DNA from: Acrocarpospora catenulata
Lineage (GTDB): Bacteria; Actinomycetota; Actinomycetes; Streptosporangiales; Streptosporangiaceae
Assembly: GCF_018476525.1 (NCBI RefSeq)
Contig: NZ_JAHCST010000059.1
Location: 1-56,985, forward strand
DNA: 56,985 nucleotides
Reading direction: 5' to 3'
The notes under the pieces were generated by a model. It was given only the letters and a program-made list of their open reading frames with translations. It was not told where the DNA came from and did not search any database. The stretch's first letter is position 1. Each line of letters begins with the position of its first letter. A program made the position numbers and the translations under genes. Of the stretch, positions 34,734 to 43,983 are shown one piece after another.

Positions 34734-34994
34734 GGAATTCTCTTGTTCTCATCTGGATATTGCCTGTCCTTACTGGTCTTGGAAGACTTCGCCTCTCCGC
34801 GCCATTGGCCCGTACGCTGAGTTAGAACACCGTCACCGCCGGCTGCAGAACCGCGGCGGAAGCACCTATGCACGATCGGGTGCCGGCCTCTGCGCGGGAC
34901 CGCACCCGACCCACCCGAGCTGTCAGCGGATTTCCCCGAATTCGCCGATACCGGGCGCTCGCCAACCGTCAGTCCCCGCGCAAGGATGAGGTAC
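34734..34994. other. Leader region of the aldehyde dehydrogenase gene
   Basis: No gene is seen. The first part is AT-richer and promoter-like (TTGGCCCGTACGCT near 34807). Later, CCGCC/GGCGG arms around 34832-34857 could form a leader hairpin. No riboswitch family was recognised. Confidence 0.4.
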
Positions 34995-36398
<1,404 letters not shown>

Positions 36399-36418
36399 CC
36401 CCCGCGCTCAGGTGTGGC

Positions 36419-36907
36419 TCAGTGGGCCTGCTGCATGATCTTGCGGGCCGTCTCCCTGGGCAGCCGGTCCACGTAGAGCCTGCCCTCCAGGTGGTCGAAC
36501 TCGTGCTGGAAGCAGCGGGCCAGCATGCCGCGGGCGGTCACCTGCACCGGGCGGCCGAGCCGGTCGAAGCCGCGCACGGTGACCCCCGCCGCGCGCGGGG
36601 TCGGCGCGTAGAGCGGGCGGCCGGACTCCCGGGCGGGGACCGACAGGCAGCCCTCCTCCTCCACCACCTCGGCCGGGTCGTCGATCACCAGCTCGGGGTT
36701 GACGATGTGGCCCTGGCGGTTGCTGATGTCGTACACGAACAACCGCTTGCCGACGCCGATCTGGGGGCCGGCCAGGCCCACGCCGTCCGCCATGCGCATG
36801 GTCGCGAACATCTCGTCGATCAGGCGGCGCAGGTCGCGGTCGAAGGCGGTGACCGGCTCGGCCGGGGTGCGCAAGACCGGGTCGCCGAGGTAACGGATCT
36901 CGCGCAT
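36419..36907 (-). CDS. def: Peptide deformylase
   Basis: A 162-aa metal-dependent deformylase removing the formyl group from nascent N-terminal Met. All three motifs are present: GVGLAGPQIGV, EEGCLSVP and CFQHEFDHLEG, supplying Cys and two His metal ligands plus the catalytic Glu. GGAGAG precedes the ATG. It is divergent from rpiB with 71 bp between. Actinomycetes often have more than one def, so this could be a second copy. Confidence 0.95.
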   Translation of the reverse strand: MREIRYLGDPVLRTPAEPVTAFDRDLRRLIDEMFATMRMADGVGLAGPQIGVGKRLFVYDISNRQGHIVNPELVIDDPAEVVEEEGCLSVPARESGRPLYAPTPRAAGVTVRGFDRLGRPVQVTARGMLARCFQHEFDHLEGRLYVDRLPRETARKIMQQAH

Positions 36908-36978
36908 CGCGCTCTCTCCAGAAAGAGGTAAGGGGTCGCCGGGTGGGTTGGCACTTACTCTAGTGGACCTGCGAAACT

Positions 36979-37452
36979 GTGGCGGTGCGCGTCTACATCG
37001 GTGCCGACCATGCCGGCTACGAACTGAAGAACCACCTGGTCTCCTGGCTGAAGGACAACCAGTACGAGGTGGTCGACTGCGGTCCCGCGACCTATGACGC
37101 GGAGGACGACTACCCTCCGTTCGTGCTCCGCGCCGCCGCCGGGGTGGCGGAGGATCCCGGCAGCCTGGGCGTGGTGATCGGCGGCTCGGGCAACGGCGAG
37201 CAGATCGCCGCCAACAAGGTGCAGGGCATCCGGGCCGCGCTGGCCTGGAGCGAGGACACGGCCAAGCTCGCCCGGGAGCACAACGACGCCAACGTGATCA
37301 GCATCGGCGGGCGCATGCACTCGCTGGCGGAGTCCACCCGCTTCGTGGAGCTGTTCCTGACCACGCCGTTCTCGGGAGCCGAGCGGCACGCGCGGCGCAT
37401 CGCCATGCTGGCCGACTACGAGGCCACCGGGAAGCTACCCCCGCTGCCCTAG
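36979..37452 (+). CDS. rpiB: Ribose-5-phosphate isomerase B
   Basis: A 157-aa RpiB of the pentose phosphate pathway, interconverting ribose-5-P and ribulose-5-P. It has YIGADHAGYELKNHL at the N terminus and GGSGNGEQIAANKVQGIRAA in the middle. The base is Glu74 (SGNGEQ), as in mycobacterial-type RpiB, rather than the Cys of enteric enzymes. GTG 36979 is used; a second in-frame GTG lies six bases later. The 3' end overlaps a small convergent gene by 18 bp. Confidence 0.94.
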   Translation: MAVRVYIGADHAGYELKNHLVSWLKDNQYEVVDCGPATYDAEDDYPPFVLRAAAGVAEDPGSLGVVIGGSGNGEQIAANKVQGIRAALAWSEDTAKLAREHNDANVISIGGRMHSLAESTRFVELFLTTPFSGAERHARRIAMLADYEATGKLPPLP

Positions 37453-37593
37453 CTCCCGCCGGACCTCCTTACGGGGCGCCTCGTCCCGCAGGGGCCGCCG
37501 GTCGGCGGCCTCCTGCTGCTCCTTGCTCGGGCGCGAGACGTCCCGGGCGCGCATGGCGGTGATCGCGGTGATCTGTAAGCTCTGCAAAGCCAT
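37435..37593 (-). CDS. 52-aa small basic protein, hypothetical
   Basis: A short ORF beginning MALQSLQITAITAMRARDVS and containing RPSKEQQEAADRR then EAPRKEVRRELGQ. It is charged, predicted helical and strongly protein-like (SKEQQEAADRRPLRDEAP). TACAGT lies exactly six bases before the ATG with no ribosome site, fitting a leaderless transcript. It overlaps the end of rpiB by 18 bp on the opposite strand and is divergent-free, standing just after the Eis-type gene on the same strand. Function unknown. A shorter start at the Met in codon 14 (37554) is possible. Confidence 0.6.
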   Translation of the reverse strand: MALQSLQITAITAMRARDVSRPSKEQQEAADRRPLRDEAPRKEVRRELGQRG

Positions 37594-37629
37594 GCCCGTA
37601 CTGTACGTCGCCGGAAAGCCGGTACGTCG

Positions 37630-38859
37630 TCAGAAGACGAGGCCGCCCCAGGGTTTGGGGTCCCAGGACATGGCGGTGGAGAGCTCAAGCAGCGCGCCCG
37701 GCCGGTGCTCGGTCACGATCCCCGCGCTCTTGAAGGCCACCAGCGAGCGCCCGCCGAGATAGGCCGCGCCCAGCACCTGCACTGGCAGGGTCAGCTCGGC
37801 CGGGTCGTCGGTGCGCTCACAGCTGGCCTTGGCGGTGGTCAGGCGCCAGCGGCCCGCGTTCCACGGGCAGACCTCGTCCACGACCTCGATCACCAGGTCG
37901 GCCGGGGCCGCGTACGCGCGGGCGGTGAGGGCGGCGGGCACGTCCACCAGCCGGGCCCACATCTCGTCCAGGGTGCCCGCGTTGAGGTGGCGGGGCTCGG
38001 CCAGCAGGTGCATGATCGGGTCGTCCATGGGGCGGTTCCAGGCGTACACCTGGGAGCAGAGGTCCCGGTCCAGCACGCTCCGCCAGAGCAACGCGTACGC
38101 GGCCGGGTCCAGCGCGAACAACTCGATCAGCCGCAGTTCGCCGGCCGCCACGTCGTGGTCGGTGAAGTGGCGCTTGATCTTGAAGAGCGCGTAGCCGCGG
38201 ACCCCGTTGGCCTCGTCTTCGACCAGCATGCAGCGCAGCCGGCCGTCCTCGCCGCGGGAGGCTTCGTCGTCGGCGAGCACGCCGTCCCAGCGCTGCGGGG
38301 AACGGCTGTAGAGGCCGGGGCGGGTGGTCCGTACCACCTCGAAGACGTGCTCGAAGTCGGCGCGGGCCTGCGCGGGCAGCGGTGCGCGCAGCCGCAGTGA
38401 CGGGTCCACCGGCGCGTGCGGGACGAAGGCGGAGCCGAGCTTGGGGATGCGGAAGAACATGTTGTCGACCGCGCGGCCGTAGCCGAACCGTCCGTAGATG
38501 CCGGCCTCGGAGGCATAGAGCAGGGCCACGGCCTCGCCACGCGCCTTGATGTCGTGCAGCTGGCGGCGCATCAGCGCGTTGAGGATGCCGCGCCGCCGGT
38601 GCGAGGGAAGCACGCCCACCGCCGTGACGCCCGCCGTCGGGACCGCGATCCCGCCCGGCACGGTCAGATCGAAGCTGAAAATCGAGGTGCAGCCGACGAC
38701 CAAGTCGCCGTCGAAGGCCGCCAGGGTGCGGTCGAACTCGGTCACCGCCTTGAAGCGCGCGACTTGCGCCGCGTGGAATGAGGACCCGAAAGCCTCGTCC
38801 AGGACGGCGACGAACCCAGGCCACTCGGCCTCTGAGATGGGACGAAGGGGGAGATTCAT
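37630..38859 (-). CDS. Eis-type GNAT N-acetyltransferase
   Basis: A 409-aa protein of the enhanced-intracellular-survival (Eis) family: two tandem GNAT folds plus a C-terminal sterol-carrier-like domain. GVTAVGVLPSHRRRGILNAL is the acetyl-CoA loop, YGRFGYGRA and the mid-segment follow, and the chain ends GGLVF, whose terminal Phe carboxylate acts as catalytic base in characterised members. Eis enzymes acetylate many amines, including aminoglycosides at several positions. TACGGT six bases before the ATG and no ribosome site suggest a leaderless mRNA. Confidence 0.9.
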   Translation of the reverse strand: MNLPLRPISEAEWPGFVAVLDEAFGSSFHAAQVARFKAVTEFDRTLAAFDGDLVVGCTSIFSFDLTVPGGIAVPTAGVTAVGVLPSHRRRGILNALMRRQLHDIKARGEAVALLYASEAGIYGRFGYGRAVDNMFFRIPKLGSAFVPHAPVDPSLRLRAPLPAQARADFEHVFEVVRTTRPGLYSRSPQRWDGVLADDEASRGEDGRLRCMLVEDEANGVRGYALFKIKRHFTDHDVAAGELRLIELFALDPAAYALLWRSVLDRDLCSQVYAWNRPMDDPIMHLLAEPRHLNAGTLDEMWARLVDVPAALTARAYAAPADLVIEVVDEVCPWNAGRWRLTTAKASCERTDDPAELTLPVQVLGAAYLGGRSLVAFKSAGIVTEHRPGALLELSTAMSWDPKPWGGLVF

Positions 38860-38976
38860 CAGGCCACCGTAGGGCGGGGCAAAGAGGGACGGCCACCGAA
38901 TATCGGTGCTAAATGATCAAGGACTTGGTCAAGAGGCTGCCTTGCGGGAGTGTCGCCGGATACAGTCGAGTGCATC

Positions 38977-40089
38977 ATGAGTTCCCGTCCGGTGCCGCTC
39001 ATCCCTCCCCGGCTCCGCGCGATATTGGTGCGGGTACCTCTTTTGGTGCCCATCGTCCGGTTTGTGAGGAAGAGTTCGTCGAAAGATCGCCATCTTATGG
39101 TGGCCTTCGTCACGCTCACCCTGCTGATCGGGGTGCTCGGGGTGGAGGTCTCCACGCAGTGGTTCTCGCCGTCCCTGCTGATCCTGATCACGCTGCTCGG
39201 CGGCCTGCAGCTGCGCCTGCGCAGCCTGGCCGTGCTGCTCGGCGCGGTCGCCGCCGCGCTGATCTATCTGGCGGTCAACCTCGACGACCGGAACGTGGGG
39301 CCAGGGCTGCTGGTCACGGTGGGGTTCACCGCCGTGCTCGCCTGGCTGATGGCCCGCACCCGCGGTTCGCTGGGAGTGCAGGGTCTGCGCGGCGACGCCA
39401 TGCTCCTGGAGCTGCGCGACCGCCTGAAACGCCAGAGCGAGCTGCCCGCCCTGCCCAAGGACTGGGGCGCCAAGGTGGTGCTCAAGCAGGCCGGGGGCTC
39501 CTCCTTCGGCGGTGACTTCGTGGTGTCCATGCGGGAGGGCAACCGGGTCGAGCTCGCCGTGGTGGACGTGTCGGGGAAAGGCGTCGACGCGGGCACCCGG
39601 GCGCTGATGCTGTCCGGCACCTTCGGCGGGCTGCTCGGCTCGGTCTCCGACTTCCTGGGCGCCTGCAACGCCTACCTGCACCGGCAGCGCGAGGGCGAGG
39701 GCTTCGTCACCGCCGTGCACCTCAGCCTCGACCTGGCCACCGGCGGGTACGTGATCACCTCGGCCGGGCATCCGCCGGTGGTCAAGTTCGACGCCGGGAC
39801 CGGCACCTGGCGGGTGGCCGCGGCCAAGGGGGTCGTCCTCGGTGTGGTGCCCGACCTGCACTGCGAGCCGGACAGCGGGGTGCTCCGCAAGGGGGACGCG
39901 CTGATGCTCTTCACCGACGGGCTGATCGAGCAGCCGGGACGCGACATCGACGCCGGTCTGGACCGGCTGCTCGGGGAGGCGGAACGGCTGCTGCCCTCCG
40001 GGTTCGCGGGGGGCGCGCGGCAGCTGGTGACCTCCATGTCCTCGGGGCACAACGACGACTGCGCGCTGGTGCTGATCTGGCGTCCCTGA
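38977..40089 (+). CDS. Membrane-bound PP2C (SpoIIE-type) serine phosphatase
   Basis: A 370-aa protein. The N-terminal ~135 residues hold about four hydrophobic spans (LMVAFVTLTLLIGVLGV, LLILITLLGGLQL, LAVLLGAVAAALIYL, VTVGFTAVLAWLM). The catalytic domain (~165-368) has GGDFVVSM, VVDVSGKGVDAG (metal Asp and Gly), VITSAGHPPVV, DALMLFTDGLIEQ and NDDCALVLI, the five marks of PPM/SpoIIE phosphatases. It probably dephosphorylates anti-sigma-factor antagonists. ATG 38977 is used; a TACAGT -10 box ends ten bases upstream, giving a very short leader. Confidence 0.88.
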   Translation: MSSRPVPLIPPRLRAILVRVPLLVPIVRFVRKSSSKDRHLMVAFVTLTLLIGVLGVEVSTQWFSPSLLILITLLGGLQLRLRSLAVLLGAVAAALIYLAVNLDDRNVGPGLLVTVGFTAVLAWLMARTRGSLGVQGLRGDAMLLELRDRLKRQSELPALPKDWGAKVVLKQAGGSSFGGDFVVSMREGNRVELAVVDVSGKGVDAGTRALMLSGTFGGLLGSVSDFLGACNAYLHRQREGEGFVTAVHLSLDLATGGYVITSAGHPPVVKFDAGTGTWRVAAAKGVVLGVVPDLHCEPDSGVLRKGDALMLFTDGLIEQPGRDIDAGLDRLLGEAERLLPSGFAGGARQLVTSMSSGHNDDCALVLIWRP

Positions 40090-40110
40090 CGATCCGCACG
40101 GGGGATCGTC
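40088..40110. terminator. Bidirectional hairpin between phosphatase and response regulator genes
   Basis: GACGATCC (40088-40095) pairs with GGATCGTC (40103-40110) across a 7-nt loop, overlapping both convergent stop codons. Confidence 0.55.
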
Positions 40111-40727
40111 TACAACCAGCCGGCGTCCCCCGCGATGCGGACCGCGTCCACCCGGTTCCTGGCCCCGGTCTTGCACATGATCCGCGACAGGTGGTTGCGC
40201 ACCGTGCCCACCGACAGGAAGAGCTGGTCGGCGATCTCCTTCGACGGCGCGCCCTGCGCGGCGATCCGGAGCACGTCGAGTTCGCGCGGGGTCAACGGAT
40301 TGTCAGCGGTCTGTAACGCGGCGATGGCCAGCTCCGAGTCGACCGCCCTGCGCCCCGACACGATCCGCCGGATGCCCTCGGCCAGCTGCTCGGGGGCCAC
40401 CTGGATGCCCATGTAGCCGAGCGCCCTGACCGCGAACGCGCGGCGCACCTGACCCGGCGTGGGCTGGCCGGACAGGATCATCACCCGGCAGCGGGGGGCC
40501 CTCTCGTGCAGCCAGGCGGCGGCCGCGACGCCGTCGGTGATCCCGTCCCCGCCGGGCAGGTCCACGTCGATCACGGCCACGTCCGGCTTCAGCTCCGGCG
40601 CCGTCGCCACGATCTCCCCGGCGCTCGCCACCTCACCGGCCAGCTCGAAGTCGGGCTCCGCCCCCAGTGACACCACCAGGCCACGCCGGACCAGCGGCAG
40701 ATGTTCGGCCACCAGGATCCTGATCAA
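40110..40727 (-). CDS. Orphan NarL/LuxR-type response regulator with degenerate receiver
   Basis: A 205-aa protein with an N-terminal receiver (~1-118) and a C-terminal LuxR HTH (LTPRELDVLRIAAQGAPSKE, then VGTVRNHLSRI). The phospho-acceptor Asp is probably in VIDVDLPGGDG. However, the acidic pair after beta-1 is AEH rather than DD, and the switch region reads GYMGIQVAPEQL where GYLLKD is expected, so the conserved Lys is missing. Phosphorylation-independent control is possible. The start is TTG 40727 preceded by GAGGAGGGGG. There is no histidine kinase gene next to it. Confidence 0.85.
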   Translation of the reverse strand: MIRILVAEHLPLVRRGLVVSLGAEPDFELAGEVASAGEIVATAPELKPDVAVIDVDLPGGDGITDGVAAAAWLHERAPRCRVMILSGQPTPGQVRRAFAVRALGYMGIQVAPEQLAEGIRRIVSGRRAVDSELAIAALQTADNPLTPRELDVLRIAAQGAPSKEIADQLFLSVGTVRNHLSRIMCKTGARNRVDAVRIAGDAGWL

Positions 40728-40889
40728 AGAGGCCCCCTCCTCAGCACAGGGTGATCACCCCGATGCGGACTGTCAACGAAGTCTCCCGATTTGGCAAAGC
40801 CAGTGCAAGCTGATCACGGAAAGCGTGCTGGTTCCCGGTCGGCTACCCTCGAACCGGACGACACTTTCTCCGTACGGGGGTACGCGCCG

Positions 40890-42194
40890 ATGAGCTGGGT
40901 CTACCTGGCGGGGTTCCTGCTGCTGTTCGTGGGACTGCTGGTGTCGATCGCGCTGCACGAGATCGGCCACCTGGTCCCGGCCAAGCTCTTCAACGTCCGG
41001 GTCACCCAGTACATGGTCGGGTTCGGCGGCACGCTCTGGTCCCGGCGGCGCGGGGAGACCGAGTACGGGGTGAAGTACGTGCCGCTCGGCGGCTACGTCC
41101 GGATGATCGGCATGCTGCCGCCCCGGCCGTACGACGCGCCAGGCAAGCTGCGGAGCGTCTCCACCGGGCCCTGGCAGGGGTTGATCGACAACGCCCGCGC
41201 GGTGGCTTCGGAGGACATCCGCCCGGGGGACGAGGACCGGGTCTTCTACCGCAAACCGTGGTGGCAGAAGGTCATCATCATGGCCGGTGGGCCGTTCATG
41301 AACTTCGTGCTGGCGTTCCTGCTCTTCGCGGTGGTCATGATGGGCTTCGGGGTGATGGTCCAGAAGCCGGTGCTCAGTGAGGTGAGCAAGTGCGTGATCC
41401 CGGCGGCGGAGGCCGCCAAACGTGAGTGCCGGGCCGACGACCCGCCCAGCCCCGCCGCCAAGGCCGGGCTGCTGCCCCGGGACCGGTTGCTCTCCATCGA
41501 GGGCACGCCGGTCTCCACCTGGGAGGGGGCGCAGAAGCTGATCCGCTCGCACGGCGCCGGCCCGGCCGTGCTGGTGGTGGACCGGGGTGGCAAGGAGCTC
41601 ACGCTCAACGTCGACCTGATCGCGCAGGACAGGCCGGATCTGAACAATCCCGAGAAGATAGTGAAGAACGTCGGGTTCCTCGGGGTCTCCCCGACCGCGG
41701 TGCTGGAGCGGCAGGGGCCCGGTTACGTGATCGGCCAGATGTGGGAGATGACCTCGCGCACCGCCGTCGCCATGGTGGACATCCCCAGCAAGATGGTCGG
41801 CATCTGGAACGCCGCCTTCTCCGGTGAGAAGCGCGACCCCAACGGGCCGATCGGCGTGGTCGGGGCCGGGCGTATCGGCGGTGAGATCGCGGCCTCCTCG
41901 GCGCCGCTCGAAAGCAAGATCATCATCTTCATCCAACTGCTGGCCGGGCTCAACCTGGCCGTCGGGATGTTCAACCTGATCCCGCTGCTGCCCCTCGACG
42001 GCGGACATATCGCCGGCGGCCTCTGGGAGGGCGTCAAGCGCGCCTGGGCCAAGATCGCCCGCCGCCCCACCCCCGGCTACGTGGACGTGGCCAAGGCCCT
42101 CCCGATCACGTACGTGATGGCGATCCTGCTGCTCTTCATGGGCGGCCTGCTGATCTTCGCCGACATCGTGAACCCGGTCCGAATCAGCGGATGA
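40890..42194 (+). CDS. Site-2 intramembrane protease, Rip1/RseP family
   Basis: A 434-aa membrane zinc protease. HEIGH (HExxH, ~23-27) lies in the first span (LVSIALHEIGHLVPAKLF), a PDZ domain occupies ~185-260 (KAGLLPRDRLLSIEGTPVS), and the last metal ligand is in NLIPLLPLDGGH (~364-375), with a final span near the C terminus. It cleaves anti-sigma factors and other membrane proteins; M. tuberculosis Rip1 is the closest known model. The frame is open upstream, but ATG 40890 with GGGGG before it gives the family N terminus. In many actinobacteria the gene lies between dxr and ispG; here neither is adjacent. Confidence 0.92.
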   Translation: MSWVYLAGFLLLFVGLLVSIALHEIGHLVPAKLFNVRVTQYMVGFGGTLWSRRRGETEYGVKYVPLGGYVRMIGMLPPRPYDAPGKLRSVSTGPWQGLIDNARAVASEDIRPGDEDRVFYRKPWWQKVIIMAGGPFMNFVLAFLLFAVVMMGFGVMVQKPVLSEVSKCVIPAAEAAKRECRADDPPSPAAKAGLLPRDRLLSIEGTPVSTWEGAQKLIRSHGAGPAVLVVDRGGKELTLNVDLIAQDRPDLNNPEKIVKNVGFLGVSPTAVLERQGPGYVIGQMWEMTSRTAVAMVDIPSKMVGIWNAAFSGEKRDPNGPIGVVGAGRIGGEIAASSAPLESKIIIFIQLLAGLNLAVGMFNLIPLLPLDGGHIAGGLWEGVKRAWAKIARRPTPGYVDVAKALPITYVMAILLLFMGGLLIFADIVNPVRISG

Positions 42195-42223
42195 CGGGGG
42201 AGACCCCGGCTATCGTGCCAGGC

Positions 42224-42577
42224 ATGGAGCAGTTGGAACGCCTTCGCGCCCTGTGCCTGGCCCTCCCGGAAACCACCGAACGCATAAGCCACGGCGAACC
42301 CACCTGGTTCATCCGTGGCAAGAAGACCTTCGTCACCTTCGCCGACCACCACCACGACGACCGCCTGGGCTTCTGGTGCGCCGCCCCACCCGGCATCCAG
42401 GAACACCTCACCGAAACCGAACCCACCCGCTTCTTCCGCCCCCCATACGTGGGCCACCGCGGCTGGCTCGGCGTCTACCTCGACGTCCCCGTCGACTGGC
42501 AGGAAATCAACCACATCATCCGCGACGCCTACCGCCAGATCGCCCCCAAGACGCTGATCGCCCAACTAGAGGGGTAA
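42224..42577 (+). CDS. MmcQ/YjbR-family DNA-binding-like protein
   Basis: A 117-aa protein of the MmcQ/YjbR (CyaY-like fold) family, with LRALCLALPETTERISHGEP and TWFIRGKKTFVTFADHH at the N terminus and GWLGVYLDVPVDWQEINHII near the end. The name suggests DNA binding, but function is not established. I choose ATG 42224: TATCGT lies seven bases before it (leaderless pattern) and homology begins there. ATG 42191, which overlaps the protease stop as ATGA, would add eleven residues but has no ribosome site. Confidence 0.83.
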   Translation: MEQLERLRALCLALPETTERISHGEPTWFIRGKKTFVTFADHHHDDRLGFWCAAPPGIQEHLTETEPTRFFRPPYVGHRGWLGVYLDVPVDWQEINHIIRDAYRQIAPKTLIAQLEG

Positions 42578-42600
42578 TCATTCTCTCCGTCTCTGGTGTG

Positions 42601-42725
42601 GCTTGGCCGCGCCTGTGTCTGGACTGACGGAGCGGCGGGAGCGCAGCGACCAGAGCGGAGGAGGGAAGACACAGGCTCCCCGGCGGCCAAGCCCGCCGAT
42701 CCGGAGGATCGGCCAATGTCACAGG
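42601..42725. repeat. Copy B of the dispersed hairpin element, with long inverted repeat
   Basis: The reverse complement of 42674-42725 matches 24193-24243 almost completely. Here the element also forms a long inverted repeat: GCTTGGCCGCGCCTGTGTCT (42601-42620) pairs with 42667-42692, which has six extra bases (CGGGGA when read on the same strand). The loop is GC-rich (GGAGCGGCGGGAGCGCAGCG inside). It lies directly after the YjbR-type gene. Confidence 0.75.
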
Positions 42726-42728
42726 GGT

Positions 42729-42778
42729 GACCACGCGGGTGTGCGTCCGCGGGGGCTGGGAAACACACCCGCGTGGTC
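42729..42778. terminator. Perfect 15-bp hairpin between convergent genes
   Basis: GACCACGCGGGTGTG (42729-42743) is exactly complementary to CACACCCGCGTGGTC (42764-42778), with a 20-nt loop. It lies between the plus-strand YjbR-type gene and the minus-strand secreted protein gene and can serve both. Confidence 0.75.
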
Positions 42779-42798
42779 GGTGGGTGGGGCAGATGGCT

Positions 42799-43743
42799 CT
42801 AGAACATTGAGATGTGGACGTGGTCGTAGTGGTTCTGGGTGATGCTGCCCCGGTTGGACATGAAGCGCCAGCCTGAGCCGTGGTTGATGCGTTGTCTCCA
42901 GATGACGTATTTGACGCCGAGTTTGGTGCGGTTCTTCAGGGCCCAGTCGGCGAGGGCGTTGCCGAGGGCCACGTTGGCGGCGGAGGGCATGGTGCCGCCG
43001 GAGCTCATCATGAAGTCGCAGGCGCGGCCGAGCGGGTGCTCGCCCATGCTGTCGACCCGGAAGCAGCCGACCGTGTAGTGCAGGTTGAAGGCCTTCTTGA
43101 CCTCCTCGCGCATCAGCCGGGTGCGCGGGGTGATGTTGTCGCTGCCGGTGGGGAGCTGCGGCGCCCAGCCGCCGTTCTTCAGCTTGCCGGGGCCGATCGG
43201 GATGAGCTTGTCCAGCTTGTCCTTGATCTCGTCGATCAGCGCCTCGGCGTCCTTGCGCTGCTTGTCGATGTCTTCGGACTTGCGCTTGATGTCGGCGGTG
43301 AGCTTCTCGGCGGTCGCGGCGGCCCGACGCCGCTCGGTCTCCCGCTTGGCGTACTCGGCCATTTTGGCCGCACGCTCGGCCTGCAACTGCGCGACCAGTG
43401 GGTCGAGCTGCATGCCGGGCAGCAGCAGGGGGCTGTCCACGGTCGACTGGTAGTTCAGCCCGGCCAGCTCGGCGACCTGGCGCTGGGCCTCCACCGCGGC
43501 GACCTCGGCCTTGTCCAGTCGTTCCTGGGCGCCTTTCTCCGCCGTCTGCGCCTTCGCGAAGTCCTCCCGAGCGGCGTGGTACTTGGCGATCAGCCCGTCG
43601 ACCTTCTTCTCCAGGCTGCTGAGCTGCTTGCGCAGTTCGCCCTCGGTGGGCTTGGGGGCCGCGGTGGCAGCGGGTTCCAGGATCAGGACGGCGGCCAGTA
43701 TGCCGACCAGAACCAGGGCATGACGGTAGAACGTGGGGGGCAG
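42799..43743 (-). CDS. Secreted coiled-coil cell-wall protein with M15-like C-terminal domain; probable CTG start
   Basis: About 314 aa if started at CTG 43743. The N terminus would be a signal peptide (FYRHALVLVGILAAVLILEP then AATAA-APKP). A long coiled coil follows (~35-165: GELRKQLSSLEKKVDGLIAK, then TAEKLTADIKRKSEDIDKQR). The C-terminal ~115 residues resemble the ARB_07466-type domain and carry zinc-peptidase-like residues: EHPLGRACDFM (H-x6-D) and YDHVHI (HxH), as in M15 D,D-peptidases. No ATG, GTG or TTG exists in frame between the upstream stop (~43774) and GTG 43494; that GTG would discard the signal and half the coiled coil. GGAGAGGAG stands seven bases before CTG 43743. A c-di-AMP riboswitch precedes it. 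Confidence 0.75.
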   Translation of the reverse strand: MPPTFYRHALVLVGILAAVLILEPAATAAPKPTEGELRKQLSSLEKKVDGLIAKYHAAREDFAKAQTAEKGAQERLDKAEVAAVEAQRQVAELAGLNYQSTVDSPLLLPGMQLDPLVAQLQAERAAKMAEYAKRETERRRAAATAEKLTADIKRKSEDIDKQRKDAEALIDEIKDKLDKLIPIGPGKLKNGGWAPQLPTGSDNITPRTRLMREEVKKAFNLHYTVGCFRVDSMGEHPLGRACDFMMSSGGTMPSAANVALGNALADWALKNRTKLGVKYVIWRQRINHGSGWRFMSNRGSITQNHYDHVHISMF

Positions 43744-43750
43744 CTGCCCG

Positions 43751-43759
43751 CTCCTCTCC
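43751..43759 (-). promoter_or_regulatory. Strong ribosome binding site GGAGAGGAG for the CTG start
   Basis: On the minus strand GGAGAGGAG is followed by CGGGCAG and then CTG, an ideal 7-nt spacing. The start codon sits inside a perfect 12-bp palindrome GGGCAGCTGCCC (43738-43749), which could form part of the riboswitch output. Confidence 0.65.
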
Positions 43760-43762
43760 GCG

Positions 43763-43900
43763 AGCCGACCGGGTTAGCTGACGGGTTCGGGCGGGGAGGT
43801 GCCCTGGCGCTCTCGCGCGTTCACCCCAGGTACTTGGGTCCCCGGTTCCCGGGCGATGCACCCGGGATTAGGCGTACCGGATGAGACGCCTGATCTCTGG
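43763..43900 (-). ncRNA. ydaO/yuaA-type c-di-AMP riboswitch
   Basis: Read on the minus strand, the leader contains GAACCGGGGACCCAAGTACC, then TGGGGTGAAC, then a GC-rich hairpin with GCGCCAGGGCAC, then CCCGAACCCGTCAGCTAACC followed by CGGTCGGC. This order is the hallmark of ydaO c-di-AMP riboswitches (GGGGACCCA, TTGGGGTGAA, CCGAAxCCGTCAGCTAACC), which in actinomycetes precede cell-wall hydrolase genes such as rpf. c-di-AMP binding usually turns expression off. The 5' boundary is approximate; a TACTAT -10-like box at 43931-43936 would start the transcript just before it. The target is the secreted coiled-coil protein. Confidence 0.88.
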
Positions 43901-43983
43901 AGAGACCGTGTGAATCAGCCGGTGCGATGGATAGTAGTGGCAAAGGGGTTGCCCTGCCACCCAAAGTCGCGACCAAGTAGAGA

